In this document: one piece after another, positions 36,893 through 45,807 of the stretch
How positions within the stretch are numbered: position 1 is the first letter of the stretch
How the letters are laid out: every line of letters starts with the position of its first letter
Assembly (NCBI RefSeq): GCF_016899425.1
Contig: NZ_CP045995.1
Location: forward strand, 558,001-622,000
Source of the DNA: Burkholderia sp. MS389
GTDB lineage: Bacteria; Pseudomonadota; Gammaproteobacteria; Burkholderiales; Burkholderiaceae
DNA length: 64,000 nt
Direction: 5' to 3'
The notes under the pieces: generated by a model
Database searches by the model: none
What the model was told of the DNA's origin: nothing
Seen by the model: only the letters and a program-made list of their open reading frames with translations
Position numbers and translations under genes: made by a program

Positions 36893-38089
36893 ATGACCGC
36901 ATCCGCTTCGCCCGACACTGCACTCCGCCCGCTGCCGATCGATACGCTGACCGTGCCGGCCGCGCTCGACGGACGCTCAGGCACCAATCGGTCGGGCAGC
37001 GCGCATCCGCAGATCGCCGCGACCAACGACCTCGACGCCGTGCGTGCGTGGCTCGCGCGCTTCGTCGATACGCCGACCACGTTCCAGAACTACCGCAAGG
37101 AAGCCGAACGCCTGCTGCTGTGGGCCGTGATCGCATGCGGCAAGCCGCTGTCGTCGCTCACGCACGAGGATCTCGTCGTGTACCGGCAGTTCCTGCTCGC
37201 GCCCGCGCCGGCCGAGCTATGGTGCGCGAACGGCGGCCGCAAGCATCCGCGCGACGATCCGCGCTGGCGGCCGTTTTACGGGCCGCTGTCGGCAGCGAGC
37301 CAGCGGCAGGCGCTGGTGATCCTGAACGTGATGTTCTCGTGGCTCGTGCAGGCCGGCTATCTGGCCGGCAACCCGCTCGCGTTGTCGCGTCAGCGGCAGC
37401 GCCGGCCCGCGCCGCGCGTCACGCGCCATCTCGGGCAGCCGTTGTGGCAATCGGTGAAGGATGCGATCGCCGCGATGCCGCGCGACGATGCACGCGCATG
37501 CTTCCATGCGGATCGCGCGCGGTGGCTCTTCACGCTGCTGTATCTCGGCGGGCTGCGCATCACCGAAGCGGCCGATACGACGATGGGGCAATTTTTCTGC
37601 CGGCGCGACGCGAACGGGCACGCGCGCTGGTGGCTCGACGTGACGGGCAAAGGCGGCCGGCAGCGGCTCGTGCCGGCCACCGACGAGATGATGGCCGAGC
37701 TGTCGCGCTACCGGCGTGCGCACGGCCTGCCCGCGCTGCCGCTCGACGGCGAACCGACGCCGCTCGTGCTGCCGGTCGGCCAGACGCGCAAGCCGCTCAC
37801 GCGTGCGGCGCTGCACCGGATCGTGAAGCAGGTGTTCCGGCACGCGGCCGACCGGCTACGTGCGAATGGCGAGGCCGGCGAGCAGGCGGCGCGCGTGCTC
37901 GAACAGGCATCCGCGCACTGGTTGCGTCACAGCGCGGGCTCGCACATGGCCGATGGCCGCGTCGACCTGCGGCTCGTGCGCGACAACCTCGGCCATGTAT
38001 CGCTCACGACGACGAGCCAGTATCTTCACGCGGACGACGACTGGCGCCATCGCGAGACGGAGGAGAAGCACCGGATCGGGTGGGACTAG
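36893..38089 (+). CDS. Tyrosine site-specific recombinase (phage integrase family)
   Basis: The 398-residue protein has an N-terminal core-binding domain (about 35-140) and a catalytic domain with Arg222 (LGGLRITEA), His342 and Arg345 (HWLRHSAGSH), His368 (LGHVSLTTT) and the nucleophile Tyr377 (SQYLHA). It should cut and rejoin DNA through a 3'-phosphotyrosine. It is longer than XerC/D. The stop codon TAG is part of the end of the inverted-repeat element that follows, so the extreme C terminus may have been changed by that insertion. No att repeats were found. Confidence 0.9.
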   Translation: MTASASPDTALRPLPIDTLTVPAALDGRSGTNRSGSAHPQIAATNDLDAVRAWLARFVDTPTTFQNYRKEAERLLLWAVIACGKPLSSLTHEDLVVYRQFLLAPAPAELWCANGGRKHPRDDPRWRPFYGPLSAASQRQALVILNVMFSWLVQAGYLAGNPLALSRQRQRRPAPRVTRHLGQPLWQSVKDAIAAMPRDDARACFHADRARWLFTLLYLGGLRITEAADTTMGQFFCRRDANGHARWWLDVTGKGGRQRLVPATDEMMAELSRYRRAHGLPALPLDGEPTPLVLPVGQTRKPLTRAALHRIVKQVFRHAADRLRANGEAGEQAARVLEQASAHWLRHSAGSHMADGRVDLRLVRDNLGHVSLTTTSQYLHADDDWRHRETEEKHRIGWD

Positions 38090-38283
38090 GGCGTGTTCAC
38101 GCTAATAACGGGTTTGCGCTGGCCCCGCGAATGAATTTTTCCAAACAGGGGAACGTGCCTTTCCGCCCACATTGCGGCGTCGTGCGTCGCTTGTTTGGCA
38201 CGGCCAAACGGCGCTCCTTACTCCTTGCACTGCGGGCGGAAAGGCACGTTCGCAAACCCGTTATTAGCGTGAACACGCCCTAG
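38086..38283. mobile_element. 198-bp foldback (MITE-like) element with 33-bp perfect inverted repeats
   Basis: Bases 38086-38118 and 38251-38283 are exact inverted repeats beginning CTAGGGCGTGTTCACG. Inside, 38151-38168 and 38234-38251 form a second perfect 18-bp inverted repeat, and TTTGGC/GCCAAA pair near the centre. Only about 32 bases of the left side have no partner. No open frame fits inside. CTAG at both ends could be the target duplication or part of the repeat. Confidence 0.85.
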
Positions 38284-38412
38284 GCTGCGTTGCGCCGCTC
38301 AGCGTACGAGGTCGAGCCCGCCGAGACCGCCGTTGCTGCGGCACTTCGCACGATCGCTTGTGGCCGGCACGTCGATCTCGCCGCACAGCAGCACGTCGAT
38401 GCGCTTGCCGTG

Positions 38413-38631
38413 TCAGTACACGGCCACCCAATGCCCCGGCACCCACGCCCAGTGATTGCCGGCCCACCGGTAATGCCCCTTCGCCCAGCGATAGCCGGGT
38501 GCGGGCGACGGCGGCGCCACCTCGACGACGGGCGCGGGCTGCGGCGGCCGCACGGGCTCGACTACGCAGGCGGACATCAGCACGGCACTCGCACTCACCA
38601 GCACGGCCAGCGAAACGGATTGGATCTTCAA
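38413..38631 (-). CDS. Small YXWGXW-repeat lipoprotein
   Basis: The 72-residue protein has a lipobox MSAC (Cys22), a Pro-rich linker and three Trp-Gly-His units (YRWAKGHYRW, NHWAWVPGHW) of the YXWGXW repeat type. These are exported proteins of unknown role that are common in Burkholderiales. A related protein lies at 43423-43722. Confidence 0.8.
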   Translation of the reverse strand: MKIQSVSLAVLVSASAVLMSACVVEPVRPPQPAPVVEVAPPSPAPGYRWAKGHYRWAGNHWAWVPGHWVAVY

Positions 38632-38688
38632 TGTCGATTCTCCCTGTTGTGTAATAGGTTGAGCGGGCCGCGCGCGGCATGCGCCACG

Positions 38689-39846
38689 TTACGCGACCCC
38701 ACGAATCAGGCCGCTCATCGGCCGTGTCGCGCCGCTTTCCGCAAATAACGCGGACGCGGTGCGGCGCGGATCGAGCCGCAGGCTGTCGGCGGCCGCGCCC
38801 GCGATCAGCGCGTCGAGCGACGCGGTCGGCTTCAGGTCACGCCCTTCGTACAGGTCGCCCGGCCGCAGCCCCGGCCAGTCCGCGATCACGCGCCCGCCGG
38901 CAACCGCGCCGCCCGCGAGCATCGCGACCGACGCCTGCCCGTGGTCGGTGCCCCCCGTGCCGTTCACCGCGGCCGTGCGGCCGAACTCGGTCGCGACCAG
39001 CACCGTGGTCTGCTGCCACGCAGGTCCAAGGCCGTCGCGCAGCGCGGCGAGCATCGTGTCGAGCGCCTTCAACTGATTCGCGAGCCGCGCGTTCTGCGCG
39101 CTATGGGTATCCCAGCCGCCCGTCTCGATCATCGCGATCCGCGGCCCGTCGTCGCGCGCGAGAAACGTCGCGGCGAGCTTGCCGACGCCGGCCGGGTCCT
39201 GCCGTGCATGCGCGTCGCCGGCGAGGCCGCGTGCTTCCATCGCGGATTGCCACAACGGGCCGAGCTGCGCGTCGGCTTCGTAGAGCGCCGACACGCGGGT
39301 GAGCAGATCGTCCGGCGCGGCCGGCAAACCGGACGGCGCATACGACGCGGCCTGCACCGTGCCGCGCAGCGCGAGCGGCACGGTGGGCGCGAATGCGATC
39401 GCGTTGTCGCGCGTCGCCGGCAGCAGCGCGGCGAGCCGGTTCAGCCAGCCGTCCTTCACCTGGTACGGCGCGCGGCCGCCCGTTTCGAGCACGTTCTGGC
39501 CGTCGAAATGCGAGCGGTCGCGATACGGCGACGCAATCGCATGGACGAACAGCGCCTGCCCGTCTCGGTACAACTGCGCGGTCCGCGCGAGCGACGGATG
39601 CAGCGCGAACGTGCCGTCGAGTCGCGTCGCGGCCGCCGTGTCGATCGCGAGCGGGCCGCGCAGTGACGCATACGCGGGCTCCGCATACGGGACGACGATG
39701 TTCAGGCCGTCGGCTGCGCCGCGCTGGATCACGAACACGAAGCGCCGGTCGGTCTCGACGTTCGCGAACACGATCCGCGGCGCGACGAGGATCGCGCCCG
39801 CGCCGGCGGCGGCCACGCGGAGGAATTGTCGGCGGGACAGTGTCAT
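38689..39846 (-). CDS. DUF1501 protein, Tat-exported
   Basis: The 385-residue protein has a twin-arginine signal (SRRQFLRVAAAGAGAILVA) and the DUF1501 fold, which is related to sulfatase/alkaline-phosphatase enzymes (FVFVIQRGAADGLN, GGWDTHSAQNARL, ATEFGRTAAVNGTGGTDHG). ATG 39846 is chosen because GGAG lies 6 bases before it; an ATG at 39852 overlaps the DUF1800 stop but has no spaced ribosome site. DUF1501 nearly always follows DUF1800. The function is unknown. Confidence 0.85.
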   Translation of the reverse strand: MTLSRRQFLRVAAAGAGAILVAPRIVFANVETDRRFVFVIQRGAADGLNIVVPYAEPAYASLRGPLAIDTAAATRLDGTFALHPSLARTAQLYRDGQALFVHAIASPYRDRSHFDGQNVLETGGRAPYQVKDGWLNRLAALLPATRDNAIAFAPTVPLALRGTVQAASYAPSGLPAAPDDLLTRVSALYEADAQLGPLWQSAMEARGLAGDAHARQDPAGVGKLAATFLARDDGPRIAMIETGGWDTHSAQNARLANQLKALDTMLAALRDGLGPAWQQTTVLVATEFGRTAAVNGTGGTDHGQASVAMLAGGAVAGGRVIADWPGLRPGDLYEGRDLKPTASLDALIAGAAADSLRLDPRRTASALFAESGATRPMSGLIRGVA

Positions 39847-39848
39847 GG

Positions 39849-41243
39849 TCATCTCCGTTGGAAATCGGGCGACACGAGCAGCAGCGCGAGCGAGGTCGTC
39901 GCGCTTTCGGCGCGCGCGACCGCGGTCGCGGTCGGCGCGCTCATCGAACCGGCGAGCAGCGTGTTGCCCAGCGTGCGCGGATCGAGCCGGTCGCCCGTAC
40001 GCGCGGCCAGACGCTGCGCGATCTCGACGCGGCGCACGAGCGCGTCGGGCGCCGCCCAGCTCGCGGCGACGTCGTCGTAGCCGGCCGGCGAGCCCGGGCG
40101 CCACACCGGCTGGCCGAGCTGCGCGAGCAGCGGCGCGGCCTTGAGATCAGCGGTGTCGCGCCAGCCGAGCCCGCGCAGCGTCGATACGGCCCATTCCCAC
40201 GGCGTCTTGAACTTGCGGTTGACCGGCGACCACGCGTCGGGCGCGTCGACCAGCGCGCGATAGACGGTCGGCAGGTCGCCGCCGCTCGCGTCGAATGCGC
40301 GCGCGAGCCGGTCGGTCAGCGCGGGCGGCGGCGTGTCGGCGACGAAATGACGGGCGAGCTGGAACGCGATGTGCCGGCCCGTCGCCTCCGATCGCGCGAG
40401 GTCGTGCAGGACCGCGCGCCCCTGCGCTTCGCCCGGTTGATCGTAGGTGCGGCCCATCACCGTGCGTGAACCCGGTTCGTGCAGATTCGCGCGAAACACG
40501 AATGCGCCGGGCGCCGCATCGCCCGGTTGCGGCCCGCGGCCGCCGGCGATGCTCCAGCCGGTCAGCGCACGCGCGAATTCCGTCACGTCGGCTTGCGTGT
40601 AACCGGTGCGCACGCCGAGCGTATGCAGTTCCATGATCTCGCGGGCGAGGTTTTCGTTGAGCCCGCGCTTCGCCGACGGATTGCGTGCCTGCGCGCGCAG
40701 CGCGGCCGGGCTGTCGGGGCCGACCGAGCGCGCCTGATCGAGGAACACCTGCATCGCGGGATGCTGCTCGACGGCGACGAGCATGTCCTCGAAACGGCCG
40801 AGCACGTGCGGGCGGATCGCGTCGCGCTCGAACGCGCCCGCGTACGCGGCCACCTGCCCCTTGTCGACCGATACCGCGAAATGGTTCGCCCAGAAATGCA
40901 CGAGACGCTCGACAAAAGGCGCGGACGTAGTCAGCGCGCTGTTCATGCGCGCGGCGACGGCGCTGCGATACGCGTCGTAGCCGTCGCGGCGAATCGATTG
41001 CTCGGTTGCGCGCTTGGCGGTCGGGTCGTCGCTCGTCATCGCGTTGCGGGTGTTCGCGAAGCGCGTGGCGAGCATGATCGCGTCCGGCTCGCTCGCCCAT
41101 GGGGCGGGCCCTGCGTCGTAGCGGTCGAACTGGGCGAGCAATGCGGCCTTCGGGTCGGCGGGCGGGGCTTCGTCGGCGCGCGCGCCGAGACCGAAGCGGT
41201 TCAGCGCGATCGCGGCCGGTGTGGCGTCGTTCGGGTGGTCCAT
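39849..41243 (-). CDS. DUF1800 protein
   Basis: The 464-residue protein shows the DUF1800 blocks LNRFGLGAR, FWANHFAVSVDKGQ, NENLAREIMELHTLGV and FARALTGWS. No signal peptide is clear. It is the first gene of a two-gene operon with DUF1501, the usual pairing in proteobacteria and planctomycetes. No biochemical activity is established for it to my knowledge. Confidence 0.87.
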   Translation of the reverse strand: MDHPNDATPAAIALNRFGLGARADEAPPADPKAALLAQFDRYDAGPAPWASEPDAIMLATRFANTRNAMTSDDPTAKRATEQSIRRDGYDAYRSAVAARMNSALTTSAPFVERLVHFWANHFAVSVDKGQVAAYAGAFERDAIRPHVLGRFEDMLVAVEQHPAMQVFLDQARSVGPDSPAALRAQARNPSAKRGLNENLAREIMELHTLGVRTGYTQADVTEFARALTGWSIAGGRGPQPGDAAPGAFVFRANLHEPGSRTVMGRTYDQPGEAQGRAVLHDLARSEATGRHIAFQLARHFVADTPPPALTDRLARAFDASGGDLPTVYRALVDAPDAWSPVNRKFKTPWEWAVSTLRGLGWRDTADLKAAPLLAQLGQPVWRPGSPAGYDDVAASWAAPDALVRRVEIAQRLAARTGDRLDPRTLGNTLLAGSMSAPTATAVARAESATTSLALLLVSPDFQRR

Positions 41244-41474
41244 GACGGGCTCTCTTGCGGTGCATACTCACGTTCAACGCAAGCACACCAAGAAATCCGT
41301 CGCGGGAAGGGAAATATTTTTTGTGATCGGGGAAACGCCGGGCGAAAGTCTCGCAGCGCGGCGGCGTGCGTTGTCGATGGATAACGACCGCGCGATTCAT
41401 CGGAAGCGGCACACGCATGACGCGCGAGCAACACGCAGATTGCATGCCGCCCGCGCGCGCGGTGTTTATTCGGC

Positions 41475-41978
41475 TTACTCGCTCGCCGATGCGTCCGGCT
41501 TCTTCTGCAGCCTCGGCGGCAGACGCCAGTTTCCGCTGTGCTGCAAGCCGTCGACGAACTTCACGCGCTCGTCGGGCGTCAGCGTCGCCGCGAAATCGAC
41601 GACGCTGCGCTCGATCTGCGCCCGCATCGCGGTGTCGGCCGCGCGCGTGCGGTCGAGCGCCGCATCGATCGCCGCCCGATCGAGTTGCGGCGCCGCGAGC
41701 AGGTCGAGCACGGTGATCCGGCCGTCGCGCCCTTCCCGCGCGAAATCGCGGCCGCTCTTGCGCGCCGCCTTCAGCGCGGCGGCGAACTCGCGCTGCCGCG
41801 CATCGGGCAATTCATCCGCGGCGAAACGCAACGCGGTGCGCGATGCGGGCGTGCCGGCCGCGTGCAGGTCGCGATGGGTCGAGAACCACTGATACGCGCC
41901 GCCGCCGATCGCACCGAGCATGAACACGTTCAGCACGACCGAGCCGATGAGGGTGAATTTCCAGCCGCGTTCGGTCAT
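41475..41978 (-). CDS. Periplasmic CpxP/ZraP-like heavy-metal sensor
   Basis: The 167-residue protein has one N-terminal membrane anchor (about 9-29) and a helical periplasmic domain with the LTPDERVKFVDGL motif resembling the LTxxQ motif of CpxP/Spy/ZraP. Such proteins chaperone or sense envelope stress and metals. Its start overlaps the stop of the gene before (ATGA), so it belongs to the sigma-factor operon. Confidence 0.8.
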   Translation of the reverse strand: MTERGWKFTLIGSVVLNVFMLGAIGGGAYQWFSTHRDLHAAGTPASRTALRFAADELPDARQREFAAALKAARKSGRDFAREGRDGRITVLDLLAAPQLDRAAIDAALDRTRAADTAMRAQIERSVVDFAATLTPDERVKFVDGLQHSGNWRLPPRLQKKPDASASE

Positions 41979-42394
41979 TCGTCGGCTCCGTCGATGCTCG
42001 GGCCGCCGAACGTCGTCGTCAGGTAGCCCGGTTCGTGTTGCGCGATCGGCGCGCTGCCGAGCATCAGCATCGACACGGCCACCGCACCGGCCAGCGCGCC
42101 GGCCAGCCCGACGCCTGCGAACGCGGCGCCCGACCACCACACGCGGCCGCGGCGGCGCGCGCGTTGCGGCGGCGGCGCCGTCGCGACGATACGTTCGACC
42201 AGCGCCGGCGCGGGCGGCGCCACCGTATCCTGCATCAGCCACGCGTCGAGCTCGGCGGCCTCGTCGAGCGCGTTCAGTGCGTCGCGCGGATGCGCGTGCG
42301 CCCACGCTTCGGCCGCCGCGCGTTCGGCTTGCGGCCAGCGCCGCGCGTCCGAGCCATACGCGGCGACGATGGTACGAAATCGTTCGGGTGTCAT
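41975..42394 (-). CDS. Probable anti-sigma membrane protein
   Basis: The 139-residue protein has a cytoplasmic N-terminal domain of about 85 residues, one membrane helix (about 90-112) and a short periplasmic tail, as expected of an anti-sigma factor. It lacks the HxxxCxxC zinc motif. It overlaps both its sigma-factor neighbour and the CpxP-like gene by four bases, which is the main evidence for the role. Confidence 0.65.
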   Translation of the reverse strand: MTPERFRTIVAAYGSDARRWPQAERAAAEAWAHAHPRDALNALDEAAELDAWLMQDTVAPPAPALVERIVATAPPPQRARRRGRVWWSGAAFAGVGLAGALAGAVAVSMLMLGSAPIAQHEPGYLTTTFGGPSIDGADE

Positions 42395-43056
42395 CGCTTG
42401 TCCTCGCTAGGTGGGTCGCCGGCCAGTTGCGCGCGCAGGTTGCGCCGCGCACGGGCGAGCAGGCTTTCCAGCGCATCGACGGTGATGCCCATCAGGTTGG
42501 CCGCTTCCCCATTCGACATTTCCTGATAGTACTGGAGCACCAGCGCTTCCCGCTGCCTCGGCGGCAACGCGGCCAGCGCCTGCCGCACGCGCGCGTCGCG
42601 CGAACGCAGTTCCGCATGCACGGCCGGCTCCGGCTGCGTGTCGGGCACGTCGGGCAGCGTGTCGCCGGGCTCCTCGCGCCGGCTGCGCAACCGGTCGTAG
42701 CACAGGTTCAGCACGACGCGATGCAGCCACGTGTCGAAGCGGGCTTCGCCTTCACGCCAGCGCGGCGCCTGGTTCCAGATTCGCAAGAACGTCTCCTGCG
42801 CGACGTCCTCGGCTTCGTTCCGGTCGCCGAGCATGCGCGTCGCCAATGCGAGCAGCCGCGGCAGCTTGCGTGCGACAAGCACGCGCACCGCCGATGCATC
42901 GCGTGCGCCGACGCGCGCGACGAGTTCCGCGTCCGGATCGCGGTCGCCGCGATCGTTCAACGCCGCCTGCTCCGTTGCGCGGCGCGCGGGCGCCGCATTG
43001 TCACGGCAGAAGGACCCGCCGCCCGGCTGAAGCTCATCGTCGTGCTCTCCTTGCAT
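42391..43056 (-). CDS. ECF-type RNA polymerase sigma factor
   Basis: The protein has sigma region 2 (ATRMLGDRNEAEDVAQETFLRIW, FDTWLHRVVLNLCYDRLRS) and region 4 (LPPRQREALVLQYYQEMSNGEAANLMG), and lacks region 3, so it is an extracytoplasmic-function sigma of the RpoE class. The start is uncertain: ATG 43056 is used, but ATGs at 43068 and 43185 are also in frame and no ribosome site decides. It heads the sigma/anti-sigma/CpxP-like operon. Confidence 0.9.
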   Translation of the reverse strand: MQGEHDDELQPGGGSFCRDNAAPARRATEQAALNDRGDRDPDAELVARVGARDASAVRVLVARKLPRLLALATRMLGDRNEAEDVAQETFLRIWNQAPRWREGEARFDTWLHRVVLNLCYDRLRSRREEPGDTLPDVPDTQPEPAVHAELRSRDARVRQALAALPPRQREALVLQYYQEMSNGEAANLMGITVDALESLLARARRNLRAQLAGDPPSEDKR

Positions 43057-43227
43057 GCGTCGGGCCATCGCCGGACGGCGCCATGCCGACGGTTCCGATG
43101 GTTCGGGATCTCCGCGCGCGTCGCGCCAGGCGTCGCACACGGCATCGGCCGTGCCGGTTTCATCGACATCCGGTTCGCGCCGCATGTCGATCCTGTCTGC
43201 CGGCCGCGCGACCGTCGGCCGGCGCGC

Positions 43228-43341
43228 TCAATATACGACGACCGGCGCGGGCCGGTAATACACCGGACGGGCCGGCACCACGACGCAGCCGGCCAGCACG
43301 AGGGCCGCGGCCGCCAGTATCACGATGGTTCGAAAAAGCAT
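43228..43341 (-). CDS. 37-residue small lipoprotein
   Basis: ATG 43341 opens a 37-codon frame with a perfect lipoprotein signal (LFRTIVILAAAALVLAGC, Cys19) and a short mature part rich in Pro, Val and Tyr (YYRPAPVVVY). Stop at 43228. It lies between the sigma factor and a YXWGXW-repeat gene on the same strand. The function is unknown, but the signal is too good to be chance. Confidence 0.68.
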   Translation of the reverse strand: MLFRTIVILAAAALVLAGCVVVPARPVYYRPAPVVVY

Positions 43342-43422
43342 CGCTTCGACTCATGAGGTTGCATGAAGAATCCGCCGCGCGCGCATCGCTTCGACGCGCG
43401 GCGGCGTGCACGTCAGGGCCCG

Positions 43423-43722
43423 TCAGGCCCAGTGGCCCGGCACCCAGCGCCAGGCCGGGCCGCGCGCCGCCCAATGCCCGGGCACCCAGTGGTAACCGAC
43501 CCGCACGATCTGCCAGTGGCCCGGAATCCACACGTAACGGCCCTGCCGCCAGTGCCAGTGCCCTTGGTCCCAGACGTAGCCCGCCCGGGGCGCCGGCATC
43601 ACTTCGACGCGCGGCGGCGGCGGCGCAAAAGGCGCGACGATGACGGCCTGCGCGAATACGGCGGACGTCGCGAACGCAGCCATGCAGCCGGCAGCCCATC
43701 GCAATGGAACAGAAAGTTTCAT
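43423..43722 (-). CDS. YXWGXW-repeat secreted protein
   Basis: The 99-residue protein has a signal peptide (about 1-24, ending VFAQA), a Pro-rich segment and at least four repeats of the form W-x-x-G-H-W (YVWDQGHWHW, YVWIPGHW, YHWVPGHW, WRWVPGHW). It is a longer relative of the lipoprotein at 38413. Such proteins are exported and of unknown function. The last repeat reaches the C terminus. Confidence 0.82.
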   Translation of the reverse strand: MKLSVPLRWAAGCMAAFATSAVFAQAVIVAPFAPPPPRVEVMPAPRAGYVWDQGHWHWRQGRYVWIPGHWQIVRVGYHWVPGHWAARGPAWRWVPGHWA

Positions 43723-44015
43723 GAAAGACTCCGAAGTAATGGCATTGACCGGAAGCGGTCGTTCATGCGTTAAACGGAGCAGGCGGGAGAAATCCGTCGC
43801 GACATCGGCGAATAATTTTCACGGAGGCCGCGCGGCGCGGGGCCCTATGTATCGGCCAGCGCACACGCCGGGTTGCGAACTGTCACAACGCGGCAAAACT
43901 GCCCTTCGACAATGCATGCGACCGGGATCCCGCTCGTTTCCGGCCCACGCCCCGGCCGCGCTCGCGCATGGCCGTGCGGCTCCCCTCTCGCGTCCCATCA
44001 ACGAACACACCGACC

Positions 44016-45701
44016 ATGTCGAACCAGGACACCTCCCCTGATCAGCCGAACGAGCCGGCCGCTTCCGTGTCGCGTCGCGGCTTCCTGAAACTCGCGGGCG
44101 TCTCCGGCCTCGCCACCGCCGCCGGCGGGCTCGCGGCCGCCCGCGCTGCCGCGTCGAATCCGGACGGCACGCCCGAACAGGTTCACCTGACGTGGGGCAA
44201 CGACCCGACGTCCGAAGTCGTGATCTCGTGGGCATCGCTCGCCGCGGCCGTCAATCCGCGCGCGCGCATCGTCGCCGACGGCGAGCCGCCGCGCACCGTG
44301 CACGGCGTCCAGCGCCTGTACACCGACGGCCTGAACGGCGAGACCGTGTTTGCGTATCACGCGCGCGTGCACGGGCTGAAGCCCGACACACGCTACCGCT
44401 ACGAAATCACGGCCGACAACGACAGCAACGCCGCACAGCCGTTCTCCGCGAATTTTTCGACCGCGCCGCGCGGCCGGGCGCCGTTCCGTTTCACGAGCTA
44501 CGGCGATCTCGCGACGCCGAACGGTGCGTGGGTCCTGTCGTCGCCGCAGAGCCGCTTCGCGGTGCAGGCCGTCGAGCAGTTCCAGCCGCTGTTTCACCTG
44601 CTGAACGGCGACCTCTGCTACGCGAACCTGAACCCCGCGCACCAGCCCGAGGTGTGGCGCGATTTCGGCAACAACAACCAGACGTCGGCCGCGAATCGCC
44701 CGTGGATGCCGTGCCCCGGCAATCACGAGATCGAGTTCAACAACGGCCCGCAAGGGCTCGACTCGTACCTCGCACGCTATACGCTGCCGGAAAACGGCAC
44801 GCATTTCCCGGGCCGCTGGTACAGCTTCCGCGTGAGCTCCGTGCTGTTCGTGTCGCTCGACGCAGACGACGTCGTGTACCAGGATGCCGCCGCGTTCGTC
44901 GGCGGCCCCGCGCCGCTCGTGCCGGCCGCGAGCACCGGCCGACCGCCGATCGAGCCCGGCACGTCGTTCTACGTGCGCGGCTACAGCAACGGCGAGCAGA
45001 CGCGCTGGCTCGAACGCACGCTGCGCCATGCCGCGCATGACGACGACATCGACTGGATCGTCGTGCAGATGCACCAGGACGCGCTCAGTTCGTCGAAGAC
45101 GGGCAACGGGTCCGACAAGGGCATTCGCGAAGCGTGGCTGCCACTGTTCGACCGTTACGGCGTCGATCTCGTGCTGTGCGGCCACGATCACGACTACGAG
45201 CGCAGCTACCCGGTGCGCGGCTGCAATCACCGCGCGGGCGTCGACGCGAAGACCGGCGAAGTGGTCGAGACGCTGCAGCCGCGCCCGGTCGGCTCGAACG
45301 ATCCCGACCGCACGAAGTTCGACACGAGCCACGGCACGATCCACCTGATCCTCGGCGGCGGCGGCACCAGCGCGCCGCTCGACGTGTACGGCGAAAACCC
45401 GTCGACCGGCTTTGCGCAGGCGAAGGTATTCACGAAGCCGAACCGGCCGGTGCCGGGCACCGCGCCGAACACGTTCGTGCGCCAGCCGGCCGATGCGCTC
45501 GAGGATGCGATCTGGTCCGCACGCCGCGATACGGGCACCGGCTACGGGATCGCGGTGTTCGATCACGATCCGGGCAAGCCGGGCGGCCACACGACGATCA
45601 CGATGCGCTACTACCACGCGCCGGGCGCCGACCAGCACCCGACCGCGCAATACGAGCTGTTCGAGACGATCGAGCTGAGCAAGAAGCGGCGCGAGCGGTG
45701 A
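44016..45701 (+). CDS. Tat-exported purple-acid-phosphatase-like metallophosphoesterase
   Basis: The 561-residue protein has a twin-arginine signal (SRRGFLKLAGVSGLATAAGG, about 20-40), an N-terminal fibronectin-like domain (about 55-150) and a calcineurin-type phosphoesterase core with YGDL, NGDLCYAN, GNHEIEF and GHDHDYERSY metal motifs. This is the purple acid phosphatase layout; it would hydrolyse phosphate esters in the periplasm. The start at 44016 gives the proper Tat N terminus. A strong hairpin follows the stop. Confidence 0.87.
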   Translation: MSNQDTSPDQPNEPAASVSRRGFLKLAGVSGLATAAGGLAAARAAASNPDGTPEQVHLTWGNDPTSEVVISWASLAAAVNPRARIVADGEPPRTVHGVQRLYTDGLNGETVFAYHARVHGLKPDTRYRYEITADNDSNAAQPFSANFSTAPRGRAPFRFTSYGDLATPNGAWVLSSPQSRFAVQAVEQFQPLFHLLNGDLCYANLNPAHQPEVWRDFGNNNQTSAANRPWMPCPGNHEIEFNNGPQGLDSYLARYTLPENGTHFPGRWYSFRVSSVLFVSLDADDVVYQDAAAFVGGPAPLVPAASTGRPPIEPGTSFYVRGYSNGEQTRWLERTLRHAAHDDDIDWIVVQMHQDALSSSKTGNGSDKGIREAWLPLFDRYGVDLVLCGHDHDYERSYPVRGCNHRAGVDAKTGEVVETLQPRPVGSNDPDRTKFDTSHGTIHLILGGGGTSAPLDVYGENPSTGFAQAKVFTKPNRPVPGTAPNTFVRQPADALEDAIWSARRDTGTGYGIAVFDHDPGKPGGHTTITMRYYHAPGADQHPTAQYELFETIELSKKRRER

Positions 45702-45704
45702 TCG

Positions 45705-45742
45705 ACGCATCGGGCGCCCGCTGCGGTGGGCGCCCGATGCGT
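45705..45742 (+). terminator. Strong hairpin after the phosphoesterase gene
   Basis: A 15-base perfect stem (45705-45719 with 45728-45742) around an 8-base loop begins a few bases after the stop codon. It lacks a long T run. Confidence 0.7.
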
Positions 45743-45807
45743 TACAGTCGACGGACGGGAAGCACGGCGCGGGTTAGACTGCCCGCCTCGCACACCGGTC
45801 CACGCAG

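Noticed and set aside
38086..38283. The inverted-repeat element as the recombinase terminator only
   Set aside because: A terminator would not need 33-bp exact outer arms plus separate inner arms about 160 bases apart, so a mobile foldback element fits better.
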